The notes beneath the pieces are model-generated. The model saw only the letters and a program-made list of their open reading frames with translations, made no database searches and was not told where the DNA came from. A program made the translations under genes and the position numbers. Below, one piece after another: positions 14,749 through 23,281 of a DNA stretch of 64,000 nt. The DNA lies in the NCBI RefSeq assembly GCF_014203355.1, contig NZ_JACHIR010000002.1, positions 186,001-250,000 on the forward strand. The letters run 5' to 3'. Source of the stretch: Kutzneria kofuensis. Lineage in GTDB: Bacteria; Actinomycetota; Actinomycetes; Mycobacteriales; Pseudonocardiaceae. Every line of letters starts with the position of its first letter. Position 1 is the first letter of the stretch.

Positions 14749-17568
14749 GTGCAGAGACCACGGCTGACCGCCACGCTGTTAGCGCTAACACTGCTGGGGG
14801 CCGGCCTGACCGCCGCCGGCGCGTGGTCCGCGTCGGCGGCCGACGGGTCCGGCCCGACGCTGACCGCCGACGTGAGCCGCACGACGACAAACGTGAACAA
14901 GACCCAGTTCGGCGACATCGTCGAGGACATCAACCACTCCGTCGAGGGCGGCCTCGGCGCGAACATGGTGCGCAACAGCACCATGAAGGAGAACGGCACC
15001 TCGTCCTGGTCGGCCGTCACGGCCGGCGGCGGCGCCGGCACGATCGCCCTGGACACCACCCAGCCGCTGAACTCCGCCAACGGCAACTCCCTGAAGCTGA
15101 GCATCACCTCCAACGCCCGCGGCCAGCGCGTCGGCGTGGCCAACAGCGGCTTCTACGGCATCGGCCTGGCGCCGTCCACCAAGTACACCGCCACCTTCTT
15201 CGCCAAGACCGACGGCACCTTCCGCGGCGGGCTGACCGTCGACCTGGAGAGCACCACCGGCACGGTGTACGCCAAGGCGACCGTCCACTCGGTCAACTCC
15301 AAGTGGACGAAGTACAGCGTCACCATGACCACCGCCGCGAACACGCCGGTGTCCACCGCGAACCGCTTCGTCATCGCCGCCGACGGGGTCGGCGCGGGCT
15401 CCGCGCTGTACTTCGACGTCGTCACCTGCCAGCCGCCGACGTACCACAACAGCGGCCTGCGCAAGGACCTGATGGACAAGCTGGCCGCCACCAAGCCCGG
15501 CTTCTTCCGCGTCCCCGGCGGCAACTACCTCGAGGGCAACACGCTGTCGACGCACTTCGACTGGAAGACCACGATCGGCCCGATCGAGAATCGCCCCGGC
15601 CACCAGAACGACGCCTGGGGCTATTGGTCCACCGACCAGGCGGGACTCAAGGCGTACCTGGACATGGCCGAGCAGACCGGGGCGCAGCCGCTGCTGGCGG
15701 TCTTCGCCGGCTACACGCTCAACCACACCGTGGTTCCCCAGGACCAGCTGGCGCCGTACGTGCAGGACGCGCTGGACGAGATCCAGTACGCCATCGGCGG
15801 TCCGTACACCAAGTGGGGCGCCAAGCGCGCCGCCGACGGCCACCCCGCGCCCTACGACGTGCGCTACGTGGAGATCGGCAACGAGGACTGGTTCGACGGC
15901 ACCGGCAGCTACAACAACTACCGCTTCCCCATGTTCCACGACGCCATCAAGGCCGCCTACCCGCAGCTGCAGCTGGTGGCCTCGGCGGCGGTGAACAGCC
16001 GGCCGGTCGACGTGATCGACGACCACTACTACAGCGGTGACACGTCGTACTTCACCAACGCGGCGCACACCTACGACGGCGCTTCCCGCAACGGCCCCAA
16101 GCACCTGGTCGGCGAGTACGCCACCACCAACGGCACCAAGGACAACCCGACCGGGACGCTGGCCGGCGCGGTCAGCGAGGCCGCGTTCATGACCGGCATG
16201 GTCCGCAACGCCGACGTCGTGGTGGGCGCCTCCTACGCGCCCGCGCTGTCGTCCGTCGACGACTTCCAGTGGCCCACCAACGAGATCGCGTTCGACGCCG
16301 CCACGTCGTTCGGCTCACCGTCGTACTGGGTGCAGCACATCTTCGGCACCAACACCGGCGACTACGTCGTCTCGTCGTCGCTGGCCGGGGCGGACGCGGC
16401 GGTGAACTCGGTGGTGACCCGGACCGCGTCCGGCACGGTGTACGTGACGGTCGCCAACCCGACCAACTCCCCCGTCACCACGCAGATCCGGCTCAACGGC
16501 GCCACTTCTGTCCGTCCCAATGGGACGGCGACCGTGCTGACCGGCGACCCGAACGCCCGCAACTCCATCGCCGCGCCCAACACCATCGCGCCGACGACGT
16601 CCACCTTCACGGCGTCGAACTCCTTCGCCTACACCTTCCCGGCGAACTCGGTGGTGGCGCTGAAGCTGAACGCCCCCGCGCCGCTCACCCCGGTGCTGAA
16701 CGTCAACACCGGTCTGTCGCTGCACGTGACCACGCCCGGCGCCACCGATCGGTCCGTCGCGGTCTCCAACGGCGTCGGCACGACCACCGTGGTCACGGCC
16801 TCGTCGTCGGACGCCGACAAGCTGGGCGCCAGCTTCCTGCCGCGGCCGGGCCTGGCCGACCCGTCCTGCTACTCCCTGGAGTCGCGGGCGAATCCGGGCC
16901 AGTACCTGAGCCACCAGGGCGACCGGATCACGCTGGGCACGGACAAGCGGTCCGCCACCTTCTGCGCGGCCGTCGGGAACGGCACGGGCGTGGCGTTCCA
17001 GGCGTACGACGATCGGGATCGGTACCTCGCCTACCATGACGGCGGCCTCAGGCTGGACAACCGCCGCGACAGCTTCACCATCGGCGAGCCGTGGTGGCGC
17101 AGCGACGTCTCGGTGCCGCTGGGCCGCGCCTCGTGGCAGGCCGACACCGGCGACTTCCTGCGGCACCAGAACTACGTCGCGAAGACCTCGCCGATCACCT
17201 CCGGCAGCCCCGCCACCGATCTCCAGGACGCCACCTTCACCCTGGTGCCGGGCCTCTCGGACCACTCCTGCTACTCGTTCGAGGCCGTCAACTTCCCTGG
17301 CTACTACCTGCGGCACTACAACTTCCAGGTGGTGCTGAACAAGAGTGACGGTTCCGCCCTCTTCTCCGACGACGCCACGTTCTGCGCCATGACCGGCCAC
17401 AACGGCCAGGGCATCTCCTGGCAGGCGTACGCCTACGAGGACCACTACCTGCGGCAGTTCCAGGGCAACGTCTACATCGGCGCCGATGGCGGCCCCCGCA
17501 CCGGGGACGCGGCGACCGGGTGGGCGGACGACACCAGTTGGCTTCGGGCGGCTCCCTGGGCCGCCTGA
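14749..17568 (+). CDS. Secreted GH51 alpha-L-arabinofuranosidase with CBM42 (AbfB) domain
   Basis: Secreted exo-acting arabinofuranosidase of 939 residues. The Sec signal runs from GTG 14749 (GGGAG seven bases upstream) to about ASAAD. A CBM4/9-like segment covers residues 40-220, then the GH51 barrel with acid/base Glu379 in EIGNEDWF and nucleophile Glu456 in VGEYATTN. The C-terminal AbfB domain (CBM42, about residues 695-939) shows the repeated arabinose-binding pattern SCYSLES..GQYLSHQ, SCYSFEA..GYYLRH and DHYLRQ. It removes alpha-L-arabinofuranose from arabinan, arabinogalactan or arabinoxylan. An operator palindrome is built into the signal-peptide codons (14777-14790), giving a TTA codon at residue 11. 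Convergent with the EEP gene across a strong terminator. Confidence 0.93.
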   Translation: MQRPRLTATLLALTLLGAGLTAAGAWSASAADGSGPTLTADVSRTTTNVNKTQFGDIVEDINHSVEGGLGANMVRNSTMKENGTSSWSAVTAGGGAGTIALDTTQPLNSANGNSLKLSITSNARGQRVGVANSGFYGIGLAPSTKYTATFFAKTDGTFRGGLTVDLESTTGTVYAKATVHSVNSKWTKYSVTMTTAANTPVSTANRFVIAADGVGAGSALYFDVVTCQPPTYHNSGLRKDLMDKLAATKPGFFRVPGGNYLEGNTLSTHFDWKTTIGPIENRPGHQNDAWGYWSTDQAGLKAYLDMAEQTGAQPLLAVFAGYTLNHTVVPQDQLAPYVQDALDEIQYAIGGPYTKWGAKRAADGHPAPYDVRYVEIGNEDWFDGTGSYNNYRFPMFHDAIKAAYPQLQLVASAAVNSRPVDVIDDHYYSGDTSYFTNAAHTYDGASRNGPKHLVGEYATTNGTKDNPTGTLAGAVSEAAFMTGMVRNADVVVGASYAPALSSVDDFQWPTNEIAFDAATSFGSPSYWVQHIFGTNTGDYVVSSSLAGADAAVNSVVTRTASGTVYVTVANPTNSPVTTQIRLNGATSVRPNGTATVLTGDPNARNSIAAPNTIAPTTSTFTASNSFAYTFPANSVVALKLNAPAPLTPVLNVNTGLSLHVTTPGATDRSVAVSNGVGTTTVVTASSSDADKLGASFLPRPGLADPSCYSLESRANPGQYLSHQGDRITLGTDKRSATFCAAVGNGTGVAFQAYDDRDRYLAYHDGGLRLDNRRDSFTIGEPWWRSDVSVPLGRASWQADTGDFLRHQNYVAKTSPITSGSPATDLQDATFTLVPGLSDHSCYSFEAVNFPGYYLRHYNFQVVLNKSDGSALFSDDATFCAMTGHNGQGISWQAYAYEDHYLRQFQGNVYIGADGGPRTGDAATGWADDTSWLRAAPWAA
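14777..14790. promoter_or_regulatory. LacI-type operator inside GH51 signal-peptide codons
   Basis: Perfect TGTTAGCGCTAACA. In the GH51 frame it reads (C)TG-TTA-GCG-CTA-ACA, so it encodes Leu-Leu-Ala-Leu-Thr in the hydrophobic core. It lies about 100 bases downstream of the predicted transcription start, a roadblock position. Confidence 0.85.
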
Positions 17569-17577
17569 GTAGAACGG

Positions 17578-17620
17578 GCGCCGGCGGCACGTGGTGTGCA
17601 CCGTGCCGCCGGCGCTCTTT
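17578..17620. terminator. Bidirectional terminator between GH51 and the EEP gene
   Basis: Perfect 13-bp stem GCGCCGGCGGCAC (17578-17590) / GTGCCGCCGGCGC (17603-17615), whose 12-base loop can itself pair (GGT/ACC), followed by TCTTT on the plus strand. It fills the gap between two convergent genes. Confidence 0.88.
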
Positions 17621-18948
17621 CAGCGCCGGGTGAAGACGAAGCCGAGCTTGTCCACCTCGTCGGCGGACCGCCCGTGGAAGCCGGCGATCTGCCACCCGTC
17701 CGGGGCGGTTCGGGTCACGCAGTCCGATGTGGACGAACCGCCGGCCAGTGTGTGCCCGAGGTTGGTGACGAAGCGGGCCGAGAAGATCCGCGTGTGGCCG
17801 CCGTAGCTGCCTTCGCACAGGGTCGCCGACGTCACGTACTCGTCGCTCCCCATCGCCAGCGACGCCGCCGTCCCGCCGCTGCCGCCGTGCGTCAGCGTGG
17901 TGCCGTTCTCCAGCGTGACGCCGACCTGGTCGACCCGGGAACCGCTGCGCAGGGAGATCGTGCGGACGCGTGCGGCGGCGGGAACCGAGACGACGTCGGT
18001 GAAGTAGTCGCCGTGCGGGCCGCCGAACTGGTCGGACAGTTGCAGCGCGGGGTTGCGGCTCCAGCTGAACCGCACGGTGATCGGATCGTGGTCGGACAGC
18101 ATCTTGCCGTCGCCGTCGAGGAACTTGGCGTGCTCGTTGTTGTAGAGCGTCGCGTTGAGGGAGACGAGCTTGCTGCCGCGGTAGAGGACCTTGTCCACGA
18201 CCTCGCAGTCGTTGGTGACGTTTTGCTCGTCGCACACCAGCGCCGGGCTGCCCGGCGCGGGAGCGCTGCCGCCGCGCACGAGTTGCACCCAGGCGTCGGT
18301 GAGGCCGTTGTCGGCGGCGAATCCGCCGATGGTGTCGGCGGCACGGGTGTAGCGCGTGTTGGTGTCGCCCATGACGATCACGGCGTTGCCGGCCGAGTGC
18401 GACTGGATGAAGGCGGTCAGCTGGGCGAGGTTGGACGCGCGCGACGCCTCGTCGCCGTCGTTGGTGCCGGCGTTCGTGTGCAGGTTGTAGACGTCGACGT
18501 ACACCCCTTCGGCGAGCCGGACCCGCATGAAGGTGAAGCCCTTGGGGGTCAGGCAGTCCCCGGAGTCGACCTGGCACGAGTTCCAGTGCACCCGCTCGAA
18601 GTCGTCGCCGTCGTAGGGCAGCGACGACAGGGAGTTCAGGCCGCTGCCGATGCCCGCCCCGCCGCTGGTCGGCGTCCGGTACGGGTGGCTGTCGGCGGCG
18701 TAGAGCGCGGCGTGGTAGTTGAAGTCCTCCTCGACGTGCACGAGGTCGTACGAGCCGATGCGCTGCCCGATCGCCGTGGTTGCCGGCCCTCGGGGCGTCG
18801 GGGCGCTGGAGATGCCCTCGGGTAAGCCCGCCACGTTGTAGCTCAGGACGGAGAAACTGCCCCCGTCGGTGGTGTCGGCGTGCGCGGCCATCGGCGCCGC
18901 CGCGGGCAGCGTGGCGGCAAAGGCAAGGGCGGCAAGGCGTTTCTTCAC
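17620..18948 (-). CDS. Secreted endonuclease/exonuclease/phosphatase-fold protein with jacalin-like C-terminus
   Basis: Secreted phosphohydrolase of the EEP superfamily (DNase I/sphingomyelinase fold), 442 residues. A short Sec signal (VKKRLAALAFAATLPAAAPMAAHA) is followed by FSVLSYNVAGLP (first metal-binding Asn), LVHVEEDFNYH (metal-binding Glu), DVYNLHTNAG, VIVMGDTN and the C-terminal catalytic LSDHDPI (Asp-His pair), so the catalytic set looks complete. The last 130 residues (QFGGPHGDYFTDV...) resemble a jacalin-type lectin. The substrate could be a phosphodiester such as sphingomyelin, a nucleic acid or a phosphoglycan. GTG 18948 overlaps the stop of the PAP2 gene upstream (GTGA), implying translational coupling. 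Codon 42 is the rare TTA (complement of 18823-18825). Confidence 0.85.
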   Translation of the reverse strand: MKKRLAALAFAATLPAAAPMAAHADTTDGGSFSVLSYNVAGLPEGISSAPTPRGPATTAIGQRIGSYDLVHVEEDFNYHAALYAADSHPYRTPTSGGAGIGSGLNSLSSLPYDGDDFERVHWNSCQVDSGDCLTPKGFTFMRVRLAEGVYVDVYNLHTNAGTNDGDEASRASNLAQLTAFIQSHSAGNAVIVMGDTNTRYTRAADTIGGFAADNGLTDAWVQLVRGGSAPAPGSPALVCDEQNVTNDCEVVDKVLYRGSKLVSLNATLYNNEHAKFLDGDGKMLSDHDPITVRFSWSRNPALQLSDQFGGPHGDYFTDVVSVPAAARVRTISLRSGSRVDQVGVTLENGTTLTHGGSGGTAASLAMGSDEYVTSATLCEGSYGGHTRIFSARFVTNLGHTLAGGSSTSDCVTRTAPDGWQIAGFHGRSADEVDKLGFVFTRR

Positions 18949-20789
18949 TCGTGCTCCCTGAGGATTCGGATGGACATTCCGGTCGAGCTGTAACTGGGAA
19001 CCGCCCGCACGCCCGGGCGGTCGACCGTGATCGCGGCGAACCGGCCGTGCATCCGCCGTGCCGTGAGCACACGGACCTGTCCGTGCGGCCACGACGAGCC
19101 CAGCAGGATTTCGAGAACGCCGCCGGAGACCACGATGGAACCGCCGGCCGCGTCCAGCACGTCACCGAGGCGCACGACCAGCCGGCCGCCGGCCTGGCGG
19201 TAGTTCGACACGCACAGGCCCTGCGTCAGCCGTAGCGTGCCATCGCAGAGGTCGACCGGTCCCGTGCCGAGTGACGACGCCACCAGGCTGCCCGCTTCGA
19301 CGCGGGTACCGCCCCGGTACTGGTTGCGGCCGGTGAGGGTGAGCGTTCCGCTGCCCGCCTTGACGAGACCGCCAACGCCGCTGATGTCGTTGCGCCAGCT
19401 GTCGTTGGCGCAGAACCCACCGAGGGCGGCGTCCATCGAGACCCGGACGTCGGCGTCGAACGCGCCGTAACCGTCGGCCGCCGCGAACAGGTTCAGCCGA
19501 CCCCACTGCTCGGGGCCGTCCATCAGCGGATTCCCCGCCGGGAAAGCCGTGGTCCGCAACACCTCGCGGCGCTGGGACGCGTCGAGGTAGGGCAGGCGGG
19601 TCTCCAACAGCACCTCGGCGCCCTTCGGCACCGTCATCGGCGTTCGCGCGGCCGAACCGGGCAACCCATAGGTCGAGTGGGCGGCCACCATGGCGGCGTT
19701 GGCCCGCCGATCCGCGTAGTCGTCGGGTCCGGTGTGCGCCCGCTCGTACAGGTTGTCGGCGCCGGTCTGCGCGGTGAAGTAGCGCAGCGCCTGCTCACGT
19801 GCGCCGGCCTTGAGCGTGGCGTTGGCCGGATCGGCGAGGGTGGCGGCAGCGAGGGCGGTTGCGAGGATTCGCCCGCCGATGACGTCGAGCGGCGAGTGCA
19901 TACCGGCGACGATCCTGGTGTCAGCAAGGTCGTAGGCCCGTGCCACCAGCTCCTGGAACCGTTCCGGGATGGCGTAGGCCAGGGCGAGGCATGCCAGGTG
20001 GAACGCGTTGGTGTGGCCGCTCGGGTAACCCGCGTCGTCGATCGGGCTGGTGCTGCGCTGGCGCAGCAGCTGCGGCGCCACGACCACATCGGACTCGTAC
20101 ACCGGGTAGCCGAGGGCATCGACGCGCCCGGTGTCGACCACCCGGCTGTCGGTGGTCAGCCGCCACGGACGCGGATACTGGTAGGCGTACTTGCTCGGAT
20201 TGCCGGAGGCGAACGGCCCGCGCACGGTGTTCACCAGCCGTGCCACCAGCCCCAGTTCCGAATCCTCGGCGCCCGCGCCGAGGGCCGACCCGGCCGGCGC
20301 GCCCGGCGGGATCGCGTCGTCGATCGTCGTCGGCGGCGTGCCGACCGGTGCGGTGGTGATGCTCGTGACGGCCTTCGCGCCCTGGCGGTAGAGGTCGGCC
20401 AGCGGACCCAGGCCGCCGATCGCCGCGTACGACTGGTGCTGGCGGTCGAAGATGAAGGCTCGTTCGGCCTGCGCCTGCGTGCGTGACCGGGTGACGGCGA
20501 CGACGTGCCGCACGTTCGCCCGCAGTACCAACGGGTTGAGCACACGGCCGTCGTTCCACGTGGCGCCGGTCCGCCACAGTCGCTGCATCCCGGACAGCGC
20601 GCGGACCGCCGCATTGGTGTCGACCGTCCGATTGGCCGAGACGTTCGTGCGGTAGTTGTCGACGAAGGCCAACACGAGCGCTTCCGCCTGTGCGGCAGGA
20701 ACATCGACCGCCGAACCGACGACAAGGCCGGCCGTGAGAAGGGTTGTCCGGCGCAGGAAGTCACGCCGCCCCAAGGTGCCCGATCTCAA
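18945..20789 (-). CDS. Secreted PAP2-family (vanadium-haloperoxidase-like) phosphatase with beta-helix tail
   Basis: Exported acid-phosphatase-like enzyme, 614 residues. A Tat signal (GRRDFLRRTTLLTAGLVVG) opens the protein. All three PAP2 motifs are visible: KYAYQYPRP (K-x6-RP), PSGHTNAFH and RIVAGMHSPLDVIGG (R-x5-H-x3-D), so it should be an active phosphomonoesterase or haloperoxidase-like enzyme. The C-terminal 120 residues (GTLTLTGRNQYRGGTRVEAGSLVAS) resemble passenger-associated beta-helix repeats. TTG 20789 is chosen as start because GGAGGGG lies five bases upstream and the Tat motif follows at once. It has its own promoter and operator and is coupled to the EEP gene, forming a two-gene secreted phosphohydrolase operon. 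Confidence 0.87.
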   Translation of the reverse strand: MRSGTLGRRDFLRRTTLLTAGLVVGSAVDVPAAQAEALVLAFVDNYRTNVSANRTVDTNAAVRALSGMQRLWRTGATWNDGRVLNPLVLRANVRHVVAVTRSRTQAQAERAFIFDRQHQSYAAIGGLGPLADLYRQGAKAVTSITTAPVGTPPTTIDDAIPPGAPAGSALGAGAEDSELGLVARLVNTVRGPFASGNPSKYAYQYPRPWRLTTDSRVVDTGRVDALGYPVYESDVVVAPQLLRQRSTSPIDDAGYPSGHTNAFHLACLALAYAIPERFQELVARAYDLADTRIVAGMHSPLDVIGGRILATALAAATLADPANATLKAGAREQALRYFTAQTGADNLYERAHTGPDDYADRRANAAMVAAHSTYGLPGSAARTPMTVPKGAEVLLETRLPYLDASQRREVLRTTAFPAGNPLMDGPEQWGRLNLFAAADGYGAFDADVRVSMDAALGGFCANDSWRNDISGVGGLVKAGSGTLTLTGRNQYRGGTRVEAGSLVASSLGTGPVDLCDGTLRLTQGLCVSNYRQAGGRLVVRLGDVLDAAGGSIVVSGGVLEILLGSSWPHGQVRVLTARRMHGRFAAITVDRPGVRAVPSYSSTGMSIRILREHE

Positions 20790-20803
20790 ACGCCCCTCCG
20801 AAA

Positions 20804-20817
20804 TGTTAGCGCTCACA
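20804..20817. promoter_or_regulatory. LacI-type operator, 13/14 match (PAP2-EEP operon)
   Basis: TGTTAGCGCTCACA, one mismatch from the shared palindrome. It lies in the leader, roughly +14 to +27 from the predicted start and just upstream of the Shine-Dalgarno sequence. Confidence 0.75.
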
Positions 20818-20837
20818 TTTGTGCGGAACCGTGAGGA

Positions 20838-20866
20838 ATGATCAGTGGGCGCCAACCGCACGTCAA
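20838..20866 (-). promoter_or_regulatory. Putative promoter of the PAP2-EEP operon
   Basis: Minus strand: TTGACG (complement of 20861-20866), 17-base spacer, GATCAT (complement of 20838-20843), immediately upstream of the operator. Confidence 0.55.
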
Positions 20867-20893
20867 GGGCCGTAGGTAGGGGTTTGCCGAGCG

Positions 20894-23197
20894 TCAATCC
20901 GTTGGACGATTCTGAGCCAGCTCCACCGTGCCATCACCTCGACGCCACACCCGCTCCCGCGCGGTGCCGTCAACGTCGCGCCACCGCAGGCGGACGGTGT
21001 CCTTCGCGTGCGGACCGGCGGTCACGTGACAGTGGGTCGGCGCGTGGTTCGACCACACGAGCAGGTCCACAGTGAATCCGCCACGAGCGCGCAGGCCGCG
21101 AACCTCGCCCTCGGGCCAGGCGGCCGGGAGCGCCGGCAACAGGTCGAGGCAACCGTCGTGTTGGGACTGGAGCAGCATCTCGGCGATGGCCGCCGTGGCG
21201 CCGAAGTTGCCGTCGATCTGGAACGGCGGGTGGGCGCAGAGCAGGGACGGGTAGACGCCGCCACGATCGCCGCCGGAGCCGTCGCTCGGAACGGGTCGCA
21301 GCAGGAGGTCGAGCAGCCGGTGCGCCCGGTCGCCGTCACCGAGCCGAGCCCACAACGCGGCCTTCCACGCCGTCGACCACCCGGTGCTCTCGTCGCCCCG
21401 CGCTTCCAGGCTTTGCCGCGATGCGACCCGATGCTCCGAGCTGGCGGTGTTTCCGGGAAAGACGCCGGCCAGGTGCGAGACGTGCCGGTGGGTCGGCTCG
21501 GTCTCCTCCCGGGCGGTGTGCCACTCCAGCAGCCGACCGTCCGATCCGACGGCTATCGGCCGCAGCCGTGGCAATGCGGCGGCGATCTCGGCCAGCAGCC
21601 CGGAATCAGCCGCATCACCGGCGTCCTCGGCGCTGCGTCGCAGGAAGCCGAAGAGTTCTCGGAGCAGCGTACCGTCCATTGTGGACGAGATGTCCACGGA
21701 GGCCGGTCCGTCCGCCGTCACGAAGCGATTCTCCGGCGAGGTGGCCGGGCCGGTCACCAGCCGGCCGTCCTCGTCCTCGTGCAGCAGATCCAGCGCGAAG
21801 CGCGCGGCTCCGGCGGCGACCGGCCACGCCGTGCGGCGGAGGAACTCCCGGTCCCGGCCGAACTCCCAGTGCTCGGCCAGGTGCAGGCACAGCCAGACGC
21901 CGCCCATCGGCCAGAACGACCACATCGGATCGCCCCGCCCGTCCCCCACCGGCCAGGTCGCACGCCACAGGTCGGTGTTGTGGTTGCAGGCCCAGCCCCG
22001 CGCCCCGAACAACTCGCGCGCCACCCCTCCGCCGGCCTCGGCCAGCTCCTCGACCAGGCGCAGCAACGGTTCGTGGCACTCCGGCAGGCCGGTGGTCTCG
22101 GCCGGCCAGTAGTTCATCTCCGTGTTGATGTTCACGGTGTAGTCGCAGTTCCACGGCGGCGTCACCTGGTCGTTCCACAGGCCCTGCAGGTGAGCCGGCT
22201 GCGTGCCCGCCCGCGAGCAGGCCAGCAGCAGATAACGGCCGAAGTCGAACAACAGCGGGATCAACTGCTCGTCCGGCTCGCCGTCGGCGCGGGCCTGAAG
22301 GCGCGCATCGAGCGGCCGGTCGGGTCCGGGGCCGCCGAGTCGCAGTGACACTCGGCCCATCCGCTCCGCGTGCTCGTCCCGGTGGTGCGCGCGAAGCTCC
22401 TCCCACGGCCGGTCGAACGCGGACTCGATCGCCCGCTCGGCCGCCGCCGCACATTGCCGCTCGTCCGAGGTGGGCTGTCGGTTCCACCCGGCGAAGTTCG
22501 TCCGCACGTCCACGAACACGGTCAGCTGTTGAACGCCGCGCAGCCGCAACACCTCGCCGTCGAGCACCAACGACCCACCCGACTCCAGCCGGACGCGGGC
22601 CACCGCCGCCGCCCGCAGGGCCCGATCGTCGTGCTCGACGACCGGGCCGCGCTCATCACTGCCGACATGCGCCGGCGCCGCCAACAACAACGTGAGGCCG
22701 TCTACGACGTTTCGCTGCTGCGGAGTCTGCCAGCGCAGTTCGCCGTCCCGCGGCACCGGGCTCGTCCAGTGCAGCAGCAGGAGGCCGTGCCGCACCTCGG
22801 CCAGGACCTCGGTGGTCGATCCGTCTGGCTGTCGGTGCGTGGCGATGCCGTCGACCAGGTTCAGCTCCCGACGGAGTGCCGCGGTGGCCGGCTCGGACCA
22901 CCGCAGCACCAGGTCGCCGACCGGCTGGAAGGCCTCGGTGTCACGCCGCTGAACGGTCTTCAGCAGCTCGCCCGCCGCCACGTGGCGGCCGTCGCGGAGC
23001 ATCGCCCGCACCGTGTCCAGCAACCCGTCCGGCACGGTCGGTTCGTCGCCGGCCGGCGGCCCGGACCAGAAGGTGTCCTCGTTGACGCTGCATCGGACCT
23101 CGTCGCCGCTGCCCCACACCATCGCGCCCAGCCGGCCGTTGCCCACCGGCAGGCCCTCGATCCAGCGCCGCGCCGGCCCGTCGAACCAGAAGCTCAT
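20894..23197 (-). CDS. Cytoplasmic GH95 alpha-L-fucosidase / alpha-L-galactosidase
   Basis: GH95 glycosidase of 767 residues. The start [29 protein letters not shown] is the N-terminal family hallmark, [10 protein letters not shown] follows, and the catalytic region holds [18 protein letters not shown] and [19 protein letters not shown]. The enzymes are inverting and remove terminal alpha-L-fucose or alpha-L-galactose. No signal peptide is visible, so it acts on imported oligosaccharides. The start at ATG 23197 has only a weak RBS. Its stop lies just upstream of the PAP2 promoter; that operon is transcribed separately. A small inverted repeat (23231-23244) sits upstream. Confidence 0.9.
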   Translation of the reverse strand: MSFWFDGPARRWIEGLPVGNGRLGAMVWGSGDEVRCSVNEDTFWSGPPAGDEPTVPDGLLDTVRAMLRDGRHVAAGELLKTVQRRDTEAFQPVGDLVLRWSEPATAALRRELNLVDGIATHRQPDGSTTEVLAEVRHGLLLLHWTSPVPRDGELRWQTPQQRNVVDGLTLLLAAPAHVGSDERGPVVEHDDRALRAAAVARVRLESGGSLVLDGEVLRLRGVQQLTVFVDVRTNFAGWNRQPTSDERQCAAAAERAIESAFDRPWEELRAHHRDEHAERMGRVSLRLGGPGPDRPLDARLQARADGEPDEQLIPLLFDFGRYLLLACSRAGTQPAHLQGLWNDQVTPPWNCDYTVNINTEMNYWPAETTGLPECHEPLLRLVEELAEAGGGVARELFGARGWACNHNTDLWRATWPVGDGRGDPMWSFWPMGGVWLCLHLAEHWEFGRDREFLRRTAWPVAAGAARFALDLLHEDEDGRLVTGPATSPENRFVTADGPASVDISSTMDGTLLRELFGFLRRSAEDAGDAADSGLLAEIAAALPRLRPIAVGSDGRLLEWHTAREETEPTHRHVSHLAGVFPGNTASSEHRVASRQSLEARGDESTGWSTAWKAALWARLGDGDRAHRLLDLLLRPVPSDGSGGDRGGVYPSLLCAHPPFQIDGNFGATAAIAEMLLQSQHDGCLDLLPALPAAWPEGEVRGLRARGGFTVDLLVWSNHAPTHCHVTAGPHAKDTVRLRWRDVDGTARERVWRRGDGTVELAQNRPTD

Positions 23198-23230
23198 ACG
23201 GTCAGGATGCCGGGACGGACGACGACAACT

Positions 23231-23244
23231 GTCGAATGTTCGAC
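23231..23244. promoter_or_regulatory. GTCGAA-TG-TTCGAC inverted repeat upstream of GH95
   Basis: A perfect 6-2-6 inverted repeat 34-47 bases upstream of the GH95 start codon. A similar GTCGAA...TTCGAC pair with a five-base spacer occurs at 42456-42472 upstream of the pectate lyases. Possible operator; no regulator assigned. Confidence 0.35.
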
Positions 23245-23281
23245 GATGGGTCGCGATTCGCCGCCGTCGGTCCCGGCCGGA

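Noticed and set aside
12291-15143. 950-codon minus-strand open frame across GH127 and the start of GH51
   Set aside because: Crosses two well-supported genes, a terminator and a promoter; low-complexity translation.
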